Shown: in pieces, positions 6,728 to 14,916 of the stretch | Layout: each line of letters starts with the position of its first letter | Numbering within the stretch: position 1 is the first letter of the stretch | Assembly: GCA_029298735.1 (NCBI GenBank) | Contig: JANSLP010000522.1 | Span: 1-14,916, forward strand | Source: Ophiostoma sp. CBS 140.51 | Taxonomy: Eukaryota; Ascomycota; Sordariomycetes; Ophiostomatales; Ophiostomataceae | DNA: 14,916 bases | Direction of reading: 5' to 3' | The notes under the pieces: generated by a model | The model's database searches: none | What the model saw: only the letters and a program-made list of their open reading frames with translations | What the model was told of the DNA's origin: nothing | Made by a program: the position numbers and the translations under genes

Positions 6728-7662
6728 ATGGCCCCTCCTAGCGGCGTCGGCAAGCGCGTCAAGGGCTGCCAGATCTTCCGCCCTTTTGTCTACGGCTCGA
6801 CTTCGCGCCCCTTCGACGACAAGACCAACCCCAAGCCGCCCGGTGTCCCCGATGACCACACACACTCATGGACCGTTTTTGTCAAGGGTGTCGACGATAC
6901 CGATATCTCCTACTGGCTGCGCCGTGTCCAGTTCAAGCTCCACGAGTCCATTCCCAATCCCGTTCGCAGTAAGTTTTTCTTGTCCTTGCTTCGCTCGCTT
7001 CTCCTACTTGCACATTACGTTGTCGCGCGCTTCCTCGCACGTTAGTATTTCCTATGTATTGACGCTCACCTCTAGTGATCGACGGCGAACCCGGAAAACC
7101 CTTCATTGTCGAAGAAACCGGCTGGGGTGAATTCGAAATCACCCTTAAGCTCTACTACGTCTCCGAGAGCGGCGAGAAGCCCCAGACCCTGTACCACCAC
7201 CTCCGCCTCCACCCTTACGGCCGCACCGACGAAGATCGCGAGGCCATGCGCGCCACGGGCCAAGTGCCCGCCTGGACCTACGAGGAACAGCTCTTCAACG
7301 AACCCTACGAGACCTTTTACGAGATTCTGACGAACGGCGCACTGGCTCTGCCTAAGGGAGCAGCAGGCGGTGCTGGTGCCTCCGGCAGCCCTGCGGCTTC
7401 ATCAGCGGCGGCCGCCGCACTCGCGCCCATTGGCAAACGCAGCGAGGGCGGTGTGCTGGCGCGCAGTGCCATGGTACCACTGCTATCGCGGCAAAAGAGC
7501 CCCTTTAGCAAGGAGACGGAGCAGCTGGAGATCAAGAAGCTAAAAGACGCACAGGGCAGCGTGCAGACCATGACGGAGAAGCTGCTGGCCGAGCTGCGTG
7601 TCAAGGAGGAGCGGCTAGCGGCGCTCAAGAAGGAGGCCACGGACGCCATGGTGGCGGGCTGA
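6728..7662 (+). CDS. YAF9: YAF9, YEATS-domain subunit of NuA4 and SWR1 complexes (one intron)
   Basis: Spliced from 6728-6968 and 7076-7662 to 275 codons plus TGA. Residues about 10-165 form a YEATS domain: H44-T-H46-S-W48-TVFVKG, the WLRRVQFKLHESIPNP block (63-78), then ETGWGEFEI (94-102) with the cage Trp W97, and YHHLRLHPYG (120-129). YEATS domains read acetylated or crotonylated lysines on histone H3. In yeast Yaf9 serves both the NuA4 acetyltransferase and the SWR1 H2A.Z-exchange complex; the human equivalent is GAS41/YEATS4. An Ala/Gly/Ser-rich linker follows (about 174-205), and residues 226-275 form the C-terminal coiled coil that binds Swc4 in yeast. The start is the ATG in CCACCATGG; an in-frame ATG exists 75 codons upstream, but the family does not carry such an extension. 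Divergent from COQ11. Confidence 0.95.
6969..7075 (+). other. Intron of YAF9 (107 nt)
   Basis: The donor is GTAAGT, the acceptor CTCTAG, with GCTCAC or TTGAC as branch-site candidates just before. Exon 1 ends after one base of a codon (A) and exon 2 supplies TG, making Met81, so the domain reads NPVR-M-IDGEPGKPF without interruption. Exon lengths sum to 828 nt, a multiple of three. Confidence 0.93.
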
Positions 7663-7940
7663 AGGAGCGGAGGTCAGAAGTGTAAGGAACAACAAAAGGA
7701 AACCGACGTCACGCCTTGGCCGAGCCGAGATAATGACCTTTAGCAGGCTGTACCCATATCTCCTAGGCATTAATGGCAGAGCCAAGGAGAGGGGAGAGGC
7801 AGACGGACGGCAAGCAAAGAACTGCCCACCTCTGTCGTCTGTTGGTGCAACCGACCGTCTACGAGATCAGCCAGATCTACAGGTCCATAAGATATCAGCC
7901 TGCCCGCGGCCAGACTCACTATGGTCCAAGAGGCTTATAA

Positions 7941-7972
7941 TTGGCTGTCGGGTAGTCGACAGTCAAACTGTC
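7941..7972. repeat. Overlapping inverted repeats (mutually exclusive hairpins)
   Basis: Arms TTGGCTGTCG (7941-7950) and CGACAGTCAA (7957-7966) give a 10-bp stem with one G-T pair and a six-base loop. The right arm overlaps a second repeat, GACAGT (7958-7963) and ACTGTC (7967-7972), with a three-base loop. Both cannot form at once. Confidence 0.45.
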
Positions 7973-8425
7973 ACACCTAGGCAGCTCGGTAGAATTCTCC
8001 AACATCAGGTAGTCTGCACCAACTGGGCTAGGCGAGCCACACAGATAGATGGATGGCCATGACAATACCACGCAATTGAGCCACAAGTATAAATCGAACA
8101 ATTTTGTGCTTGACCCTACCAGTGCGAATTATGGATAATGCGTGTGTTATGAGTTCTTGGGACGTCGAGAGATCTTCAGCTGTGCCGCGTCGGCGGCCGA
8201 TCTTATTGGCTAGGACACAATATAAACAACAACATTTATCCAAAGTGCTGCCCGGTAGAATCGCTTAATCGAGAAGGTAAAGAAACAATTTGTTTGCTAA
8301 TCGATCTGGGGAGAAATAGTATCGTGAAGAGGGCCGCTTTTTCAATGTTGGAGTTGTTGTAGGTGCATCTGCTGGTGCTGGTCAACATCAAAATATTATG
8401 TTACATTTTTATTATTCATATTTTG

Positions 8426-8483
8426 AAAAAAAAAAAAAACACAAATGAATTATATCAACATGACAACGTGACAACATGACAAG
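8426..8483 (+). repeat. A14 run followed by three-copy 8-bp tandem repeat
   Basis: Fourteen A residues at 8426-8439 in an AT-rich context are followed at 8460-8483 by ATGACAAC, GTGACAAC and ATGACAAG in direct succession. Low-complexity intergenic sequence; no mobile-element ends or target-site duplications were found around it. Confidence 0.5.
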
Positions 8484-9164
8484 ACTTTGTTTTCGATTTA
8501 AAACTCTTTTTTTGTCCAGAACTCAATTGAACACCCGTACAATAAAACTATTGCAAAATTCAAACACAGCCCAAGTGTGAACACGAAATAAGACACGCTT
8601 CCCATGGCCACATCAAACAATCTCACGATGACCCTGCCCTGGCCCGCGTCACCTCTCGTGACATGTTATCCTGTCGTCTCCCCAGAAGTCCCTACTTCAA
8701 AATAGATTGCCGCTTTAAATTGGCCCCGGTCTCTTCCTTTTTGTCTTTTTTTGCCCCCAATGTGGCCCATCTCACCATCACCCGGCGAAGAGGGTTCCAT
8801 CCGAACCGCAAATTCTTGCTTGTCCCGCCCAGGCCCAACTACTGCGGCACAATAGCATATAATAACTACAACAAAGACTTGCTTTCCTTTACCCATTGCC
8901 CCCTGTTGTCAGCGAGGCGAGACACGTCCAATGTATCGTATCTACTCCGTAGTATCCAGTCAGCCGACATGCATTCTGCTGCGGACAAAGACTGCAAATA
9001 CCTTGCACTGTCCACATATCGCCCACCCACCAGCCTCAAACTCTCCACTCCCACCAGTTCTCGCGATCTGCAGATGCACAGTACTCTGTATGATGTGACG
9101 GTGTCCTGCATCTGCGTCTGTTCCTATCTTTAAAGCAAACGTACGCATACTCTATACTACTTGC

Positions 9165-9284
9165 ATGGCCGTCAACGTACATATCAACGCCCTCTTCCAT
9201 CTACATCGACATCAAGACGGCAAAGTTTCTACACATCGCACCAAAATACACAACAAGATACTGAGATCTACAACAAGATATTGA
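9165..9284 (+). other. Possible upstream open reading frame (39 codons)
   Basis: The ATG at 9165 opens a frame that stops with TGA at 9282-9284, 96 bp before the main ATG. No other ATG falls between 9284 and 9381. If transcription starts upstream of 9165, ribosomes would meet this short frame first and would need to reinitiate to make the membrane protein. The transcript start is unknown. Confidence 0.25.
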
Positions 9285-9299
9285 AAGACAACAAGAAGG
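9248..9299 (+). repeat. About 20-nt repeat in the probable leader
   Basis: ACAACAAGATACTGA, ACAACAAGATATTGA and a shortened ACAACAAGAAG follow each other with a period of about 20 nt. The A/C-rich, G-poor composition is typical of an unstructured fungal 5' UTR. Confidence 0.5.
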
Positions 9300-9380
9300 C
9301 AACCTCAGACGCGCTTCTTGACGACGAACAGAGATACCAACAGCTGCAGAGGCAGCATACTTCAAACCACATCTCACACA

Positions 9381-10246
9381 ATGTCTTCACAACGGAGCAG
9401 TCGGTTACGCAGGTCATCTGCTTTTTTGATGCTGCTGGCCGCCACATTGCTCCTGACGGCCCCGGCGTCTGTCATGGCTGACGATTCGGACGACGTCACG
9501 ACATCCGGCCCCGTCACAGCCAACCCAATGGGTCTTGGACCAGCCGTGACACCCGTCATCAACGCTTCCTTTACCTCGTCTTTTGACAGCATCACACAGG
9601 GTCAAACGCTCAACCTCACATGGAGCCCCATCGACGCCAAATACGAGCCGTTGAGCATCACAGCGCGGGCCATTAACCGTACGCTTGGAAACCGGGCCAA
9701 CTCTTTCCTTGTGACCATTGCTCGTAGGTCTCTCCACTCCTCCAAATGTTAATGAGGTGCCCACTAACAGCCTTAGCCCATCTTACAAACACATCAATGT
9801 TCACTTGGAAGATGGTCCCGTTCCCGCTGCAATTCATGCCTACCGGCATCTACGAGGTCGAGATACGCCCAGCCATCTGGAACTTGTCGGCCAACGAGCC
9901 CGGATCGCTGACCGTACCCGTACTGGCGCGGTCATCATTTTTCAGCATCACCAAAGACGGCAGTAGTGGTAGCCAGATGGGCAGTGGGAGTGCGAGTGGA
10001 TCACACACTGGTAACACATTGCCCGGCGACGACCCCAATCAACTCATGTATGGCCAGTCGGAGACCAAATCCTCGCACTCGTCATCAGCCCACAGACGAC
10101 TGGCACTCGGCCTGGGCATCTCTCTGGGCGTGGCCGGTGCACTTGCACTGGTAGGCATTCTGTACGTTGCTCGGCGGCGGCATCTGTGCAAGGCGGCCGA
10201 GGCTCAACGGCAGCTTGAGAAGCGAGAGGACTTTGGCGTCGAGTAA
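9381..10246 (+). CDS. Predicted single-pass membrane protein with Kre9/Knh1-like ectodomain (one intron)
   Basis: Spliced from 9381-9723 and 9777-10246 to 270 codons plus TAA. Residues 1-33 form a signal peptide: basic SSRLRR, hydrophobic FLMLLAATLLLTAP, cleavage expected after VMA33. Residues about 55-173 resemble the Kre9/Knh1 N-terminal fold found in fungal surface proteins: SITQGQTLNLTWSP (70-83), FLVTIA (109-114), TNTSMFTWKMVP (118-129), GIYEVEI (138-144) and FFSI (169-172). Five N-glycosylation sequons lie in it (N61, N78, N99, N119, N150). A Gly/Ser-rich stalk (175-220) leads to one membrane helix, LALGLGISLGVAGALALVGI (from 223 to about 246), then a basic RRR and a short 24-residue charged tail. 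This is the layout of a type I plasma-membrane or wall-linked protein, not a GPI-anchored one. Function unknown; cell-wall sensing or glucan-related roles are only analogies. The ATG is the first in frame. Confidence 0.85.
9724..9776 (+). other. Intron of the Kre9-like gene (53 nt)
   Basis: Donor GTAGGT, branch site ACTAAC (9763-9768), acceptor CCTTAG. Joining restores VTIA-P-HLTNTSMFTW across the Kre9-like domain. An AG at 9769-9770 is also in frame but lies directly on the branch site, so the later acceptor is preferred. A donor at 9728 would throw the frame off. Confidence 0.88.
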
Positions 10247-10310
10247 AAGTGGAAGAGGATAAAGGAAATATGGAGGAAGATACCAAGAGGATGGCTGGAG
10301 GTGTTGGTGT

Positions 10311-10318
10311 TGTATATA
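10311..10318 (+). promoter_or_regulatory. UGUAUAUA element in 3' UTR of the Kre9-like gene
   Basis: TGTATATA starts 65 nt after the stop codon, in a G/T-rich stretch. It has the same eight bases as the element behind the mitochondrial-protein gene. It may be a PUF-protein site or a UA-rich 3'-end processing element. Confidence 0.3.
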
Positions 10319-10399
10319 TGCTTGGACCCTAGCGTTTGTTACGTTGTTGTCCTGTGTCTTGTGGTTCGTGCGACTGTTGGTCTGTCTGGCGTTTTTATT

Positions 10400-10420
10400 G
10401 AGTCTGGGTATCCCAGACTC
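10400..10420. repeat. Perfect 9-bp inverted repeat with 3-base loop
   Basis: Arms GAGTCTGGG (10400-10408) and CCCAGACTC (10412-10420) flank TAT. It lies 154 nt beyond the stop of the Kre9-like gene, possibly at or just past its 3' end. Fungal RNA polymerase II does not need hairpin terminators, so a terminator role is not claimed. Confidence 0.55.
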
Positions 10421-10640
10421 TGGGCTTTGTCTTTGATATCCTCTTTGGGGAAGTTAGACGGGTGAAGCATTCCTGTAGCTCGGCTCTCATGGCTGTTATT
10501 GAGTTTTTATTGTCTCGCACTCCCTGCCTTGTTTCAACATCTGAACTCAACCCTTGCAGCCTTATCCTGCATTCCTCTTGAGGGCGAGCATCCCTTGACA
10601 CCTTTCCCATGGATTTTGGCCGGTCGACCTTTGGAAGTTT

Positions 10641-10712
10641 GAGACTTTATGAGGCGAAGGGAGCGTCTGTTAAGTGCTTCCAACACTTTATGGCGCCTCA
10701 TGAGACGGTCTC
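10641..10712. repeat. Nested inverted repeats (possible long stem-loop)
   Basis: Three pairs of arms are nested around one centre: GAGAC (10641-10645) with GTCTC (10708-10712), ATGAGGCG (10649-10656) with CGCCTCAT (10694-10701), and AAGTG (10672-10676) with CACTT (10684-10688). An alternative small palindrome, GAGACGGTCTC, sits at 10702-10712. No RNA family was recognised. Confidence 0.35.
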
Positions 10713-12718
10713 GTGAGTTTATATGTTCTTCATTCTCGTCGAGCTTGCCTTGTCAGGCACATCTCCGAGTGCGAAGAATTATATCGATCTGTTGGTGATG
10801 ACTTGTACAACTTGGTGAGGACATTGGAGATTCAAAGGAGACCGAATTCACCATCGGAATCATCCAGATACATCCGTCTCACGAGTTTGTATATCGTGCA
10901 CAGTCTTTTGCTCCTTTCTTAACCTTCTCATCTCATATTGTTCCTGTCAGCACTAGGTGTTGGGCGAATATCTCCTTAACAGAGTCGTAGTGATGCCCCT
11001 GAAAATTCCCCGTTATCTCAGTATCGTGCACGGAACGGTGGGATTTTTGTTTACCCTCGTTCCCTATCTCTCATCATCTGTTCTTCCGATGATTTTCCAC
11101 ATGAAAGGCCTGCCCAGCAGAGTGAGCATCGTCGTTGTGGTCCACGTGGAAAGACACGTTTGGGTGTAACATTACGCCAATTCGGCTCTTCTTCCTTTCA
11201 ATTTTCATTGACACTGCAACGCTCTCATCTTATCTTCAAATCTACAACGTATTGGCTTCGCTCTCGCACTTCCACTCCAGATGGATAGTCATTAGCAAGA
11301 ATGTAGCCTGTTTGCATAGTCATGTTTGTCGAAGACAAGAGGCCACCAAAGGATCTTGAAGGTACGACATTCAGAAGAAACACCAACAAAACCAAGAAGA
11401 CCGAAGGATCGCGCTATTCAACACTTTCTTTAGAATTCCCAGACAGTGAGAAGACTACTGGAAGAAGCCACCTGGGGTACCACCTTAATGGCCGTTTTAT
11501 GCCTCTTTTCCACTGGCGTCGCAGAACACTAAGCCAGAGAAAGGCAGTTCATTTCAATTCACGGCTGTTGGTTTCTTCTTCTTTTTTTTCTCTCTATTTA
11601 TTGTCCGCGCCGTCCACAGCCCACTGTCTATGAGCACCGTGAGTTTCGCGTCCCGGTAGGTGGAGAATCGGAAGGCCCGCACGTTCTACGGGGTACCACA
11701 TACAGGTGTATTGTCTGTCGCGATTTTCTCAACATGCGACGGTTGACAACTACCGTAGTATTGAAATAAAATACCCCGTCCTTGTTATGATCTCCAGCCT
11801 TCTTTGTCTTCTATCTTCTTTTCCACGCGTGTCGGGATATTTCGACTGCTGTTTTCTACTGTAACGCTATTCTGCGTGGAAATAAGAACAAGGGAAGCGG
11901 GTATATTGGCAATTGTCAAGATTGGCACTTCAAGGTCAGGATGTCGTACGAAAAAGATGAGAAGCCCAGACACAAAACTAGATGATAAGAAACAGACAGA
12001 GCAAAAAAGAGACACAAACTTAAAAAAAGCTAACTTTGAGTGGATTGATTGCGCTTGTCTTTAAACTTGACACTGAAAAAGAAATCCAGATAAATTTGCA
12101 TTGAAATCCAAGACATTCTCCACGATGTATTTGAACCGTTAAAAGATTGATGGGACCTCCGCCTTCTACGACTGTCTATCTGATGCTCCAGGGCATTGTC
12201 AATGTCTTTGTTTATTCGGTTTACTGACTCGCAGGCCTCTTCAACCCCGCAAATCAAGCGTGCATACTGTATCTGCAACTGTCTGAAAAGAGGTTATTCG
12301 TGAGCATGTTGATTGTTGATCAAAATATCGTGAAGAGGTCGTTCTGGTTAAAAAGCATGCAAGCTGTGTGAGAACTGCGAAAACATTGCCGTTTTGACGA
12401 CTGCAGGGCCCCCCAAAAGTCTAGACCACGCATCCTGGTCTCGACTTGACAAACGCTGGTCGATTTTATGCAGGCAAATGAATAGGAAGAAATAGTCTTG
12501 GCAAACGACACTTGACTATGTTGATCCTTCAGCTCTCTACTTCGTACGTCTTTCTTTGCCTAGAGCCTGCTCAGCCCTCTTTCCAATGATTTACTTTCCC
12601 AATCCAGACATAAGTCGTCACGATAATTGGGGTGAAAAACATCAATAGACTGGCAGGCGGTGTGGGTAGCCCTGTCCCATCGCCATACCCTCTTGGGACG
12701 AGCTGAGCGAGGCTAACA

Positions 12719-12810
12719 ATGAGAAAAGCAAAAGGAGAAAAAAGACAGCGACGTGAAAAAGAAAGAATGGAAAAGAAAAGAAGTGAACAAAAAGAACAAA
12801 GCAGAGACAA
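12719..12810 (+). repeat. Polypurine tract
   Basis: About 90 bases are overwhelmingly A and G, with repeated AAAAGAAA and GGAGAAAA units. The complementary strand gives a spurious Phe/Ser/Leu-rich open frame. No function visible. Confidence 0.55.
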
Positions 12811-14916
12811 ACTCAAAATTGGAAGCGACAAGCGAGGACCACAGGGATGGGAAGTTCGACCTGGAGAAAGAACAACTTATCCCCGGATTTTGCACTTCTT
12901 ATACTCAAATGCCTCGCCGCCGCCGTTTCTGACAAGGACAAAAAAGCAAACGTATCATGGTGAGCCGGTTGTTCCACATGAGGTGCCGGGATGATGTCCT
13001 GTATGGTTGGTGTGTCACTTCCAGATATCCTGCATGGTCATGTGGTCTGTTGCATTTGGAGGAAAGTTTATCGCTAATTATTGAAAGCGGGATGTACTGA
13101 ATGAAGAAGGACGGAACAGACATCTTATGAGCTGGAGAGGATGGAACTATTGAGTGTTATGCAGACTGATTGACGCCCGCTTAGACGGAGCGCTAGGTAC
13201 TTTGTATGTCGAGACCCTCATATGTCTTTCTGCAGACCTGGGCTTCGCCCTTCAATACTCCAGATTATCACCCCTCAAAAATGTCCGCAATGTGCTCGGA
13301 TGATGGACCAGTGGTGCTTGTTTGGTCTTGATTTCTGCTTGTTTTGTGCTTTGACGTTGTGCTAGCTGCACATCACGGAAGCGGTATTGTATTCTTTGTG
13401 CTTTTGTATTCTATTTTGGCTGCCGTCGTGACTGTTGCTAATCCCCAAGCCTTCCGTGCGCGGGTGCTGGACTTCCCGCAATATTGCAAAGAAAAAAGAA
13501 AAAGACAAAATGTGGAAGAGAAAAGTGAAGACAAAGCAAACCATTACTTCTCAGAAGGCGGCCTCACCCTAGCGTTGCATGTTGGCAGTCCTTCGTTCTT
13601 GCTGTTCCTTTGTTCTTACAACGCCTCGCCGTTACCTGTCTGCCACAACGCAAAAGGTGGCTTGCCGCCGCTGCTTTATGTGTGTGTAGCGGACTCTGGT
13701 GAGGCGCTTACGGGATTATCCTTGCAATAGTTCCTATGTAGTCTGAACCATCTGCGCCTTGTAAGAGAGACGATCCTTGCCGCTGTGGCGTTCTACGAGT
13801 TTTTCACCTCCTGTCTCCTCCCTACTGTGTATGTGTACATCTTTCATTTATGCCTTGGCGACATATTTTGGAAGGATGCAACTGTGGCTTGCAGTCTGTG
13901 TGGAATAGGGGACGTGATGAGGGAGCAGAGGGAGATTTGTGGCGGTTTCGAACGCGGTTATTCGAGTCAGACGGCAAATGGCAGACTTTGCGCCATGACA
14001 GGGAATGGGTACGGCATAGAAGATGGAGAGGCGGAAACACAGAAGAGAGAGAAGCTTAACAATTGTAAATCACGCAAGAAAAGGCAAAACAAGAAAACGA
14101 ACTTGAGGCCAAAGACGAAGGAATAAGAAGGTATTGCTGGAAGCGAGACGGAGAGACTGCAAAATATCTCCTAAAGGAGACCTGCCAAGCGCACCAAGAA
14201 CAGCCGCACAAGCCAATTTTCTGTTGTCAATATTGCCATCGTCACCCTTGTTGGGCAAGGTTTTGTTAGGTTATAGTCTGAGTTGTATTGTGTGGCTCTA
14301 CCAGGGCTCTGTCTCCTTGGCACATATGGTCCTCTGCCCTTTGCTTTCTTTTGCTCTGTTGGCGACTGCCAGAACGTGATTCCAAGTAGAATACCGTCTG
14401 TGTCCCCGACACTCTCAAAGAATTGCCGACAAATATATTGGGCAACATGCAGGGCTCCTTATCCCTTTCAGCCTTGTGCAAAGTGGTCACGGTCACAACT
14501 GCATAGAAAGTACTGTGCCACAGTAATACAGTGGGGGAATACAAAACAACTTACACAGAACCGAATGGTCTAGGCCTAACGTCCGAATGCTCTGCCCCTC
14601 TTGTGCACCGTGTTGCGTGCTCATCCAACAGCTTGGGTCTGTCTTTCCCAACACATATTGGAGTCTCAAGCCCTGGACTTTGTGCGCCGTACGCTGGAGA
14701 ATATCTCTCCTGATATTTTGAGCTCTCCCCTGTGGCGCAAAAACGCCTCCTCCTCTTCTTCATCTCATGTTTCTCCATCGTTCTCCTATTTTACATGATT
14801 GTTCCTGCGTCGCTGACTGCATAGACATCTTATTACGCCTGCAAGCCACGAAAGATGTAAAAGCAGGGCAACTCAGGGGCCCAAAAAAAAGCAGAGACAG
14901 CACCATGCAAATGCTG

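Larger units (their letters stand above)
7663..9380. other. Intergenic region, YAF9 to surface-protein gene
   Basis: This 1.7-kb stretch should hold the YAF9 3' UTR on the left and the promoter and leader of the next gene on the right. It has an inverted-repeat cluster at 7941-7972, an AT-rich core with an A14 run at 8426-8439, and a three-copy 8-bp repeat at 8460-8483. A 156-codon ATG frame (8663-9133) lies upstream of the membrane-protein gene but shows no domain and is more likely promoter or leader. TACTCCGTAGTA (8942-8953) resembles a motif often seen in ascomycete intergenic DNA. Confidence 0.5.
10247..14916. other. Long region without a supportable gene
   Basis: In 4.67 kb I find no reading frame with family resemblance, codon bias like the upstream genes, or convincing splice signals linking pieces. 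Open frames are all below 130 codons (longest 13344-13730 and 13785-14126), and several start at non-ATG codons. I looked for tRNA A/B boxes, spliceosomal RNA signatures, SRP and RNase P core motifs and a CTAACCCTAA-type telomerase template, and saw none. The left end holds the 3' UTR of the membrane-protein gene and some inverted repeats. Purine-rich tracts stand at about 12719-12810, 13482-13530 and 14075-14130, and a CACGTG box at 11143-11148. An ATG in good context (CACCATG, 14905) sits at the very edge and could start a gene outside the window. Confidence 0.5.

Noticed and set aside
8663..9133. 156-codon ATG frame upstream of the Kre9-like gene
   Set aside because: No family resemblance and a promoter-like pyrimidine-rich composition; cannot be excluded as a lineage-specific gene but not supportable.
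11322..11633. 103-codon ATG frame
   Set aside because: Weak start context, mixed composition, ends in a pyrimidine-rich run; expected by chance in 4.7 kb.
11688..11779. 8-bp inverted repeat ACGGGGTA/TACCCCGT enclosing a 7-bp one, considered as a miniature transposon
   Set aside because: No target-site duplication, and about twenty 8-bp inverted repeats within 100 bp are expected by chance in a window of this size.
12571..12831. Hydrophobic Ser/Phe/Leu-rich minus-strand frame that could pass for a membrane protein
   Set aside because: It opens at TTG and is simply the complement of the polypurine tract.
13914..13980. GTGATGA at 13916, considered as box C of a C/D snoRNA
   Set aside because: No CTGA box D at a suitable distance and no terminal stem.
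13945..13980. TTCGAA/TTCGAGTC sequences, considered as a tRNA B box
   Set aside because: The GGTTCGANNCC pattern is not met and there is no A box or acceptor stem upstream.
13344..14126. Two frames of 128 and 113 codons in succession
   Set aside because: No domain or splice signals joining them, and Lys/Arg/Glu-rich parts come from polypurine tracts.

Overview
This window looks like nuclear chromosomal DNA of a filamentous ascomycete (Pezizomycotina, probably Sordariomycetes). The evidence is GC-rich coding sequence with C/G-ending codons, short GT-AG introns (53 and 107 nt), and fungal proteins: an SYF2 splicing factor, a COQ11-type dehydrogenase, a YAF9 YEATS protein and a Kre9/Knh1-like surface protein. 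I see no rRNA, tRNA, CRISPR array, transposase, integrase or phage gene. The species cannot be named from sequence alone.

Layout, left to right. 1-1693 has no convincing gene; it opens with a polypurine tract. 1694-3490 (minus) encodes a 598-residue predicted mitochondrial protein of unrecognised family. It is divergent from SYF2 (3953-5164, plus), and the two share a 462-bp promoter with two CACGTG boxes. SYF2 converges on COQ11 (5456-6298, minus) across 291 bp. COQ11 is divergent from YAF9 (6728-7662, plus, one intron), again sharing a promoter (429 bp) with a CACGTGAC box and CCAAT boxes. After a 1.7-kb gap with small hairpins comes a predicted single-pass secretory-pathway membrane protein (9381-10246, plus, one intron). 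The last 4.67 kb (10247-14916) contains no coding sequence I can defend. It has polypurine/polypyrimidine tracts and a few inverted repeats near 10400-10712.

Functionally these are mostly housekeeping genes: pre-mRNA splicing (SYF2), coenzyme Q biosynthesis (COQ11), chromatin reading in NuA4/SWR1 (YAF9), a probable mitochondrial factor and a probable cell-wall/surface protein. Nothing suggests an operon-like system or a defence or mobile cassette. The items most worth a second look are the two genes without a clear function, the CACGTG boxes in both divergent promoters, UGUA-type elements just after three stop codons, the acidic repeat extension of SYF2, and the unexplained right-hand intergenic region.
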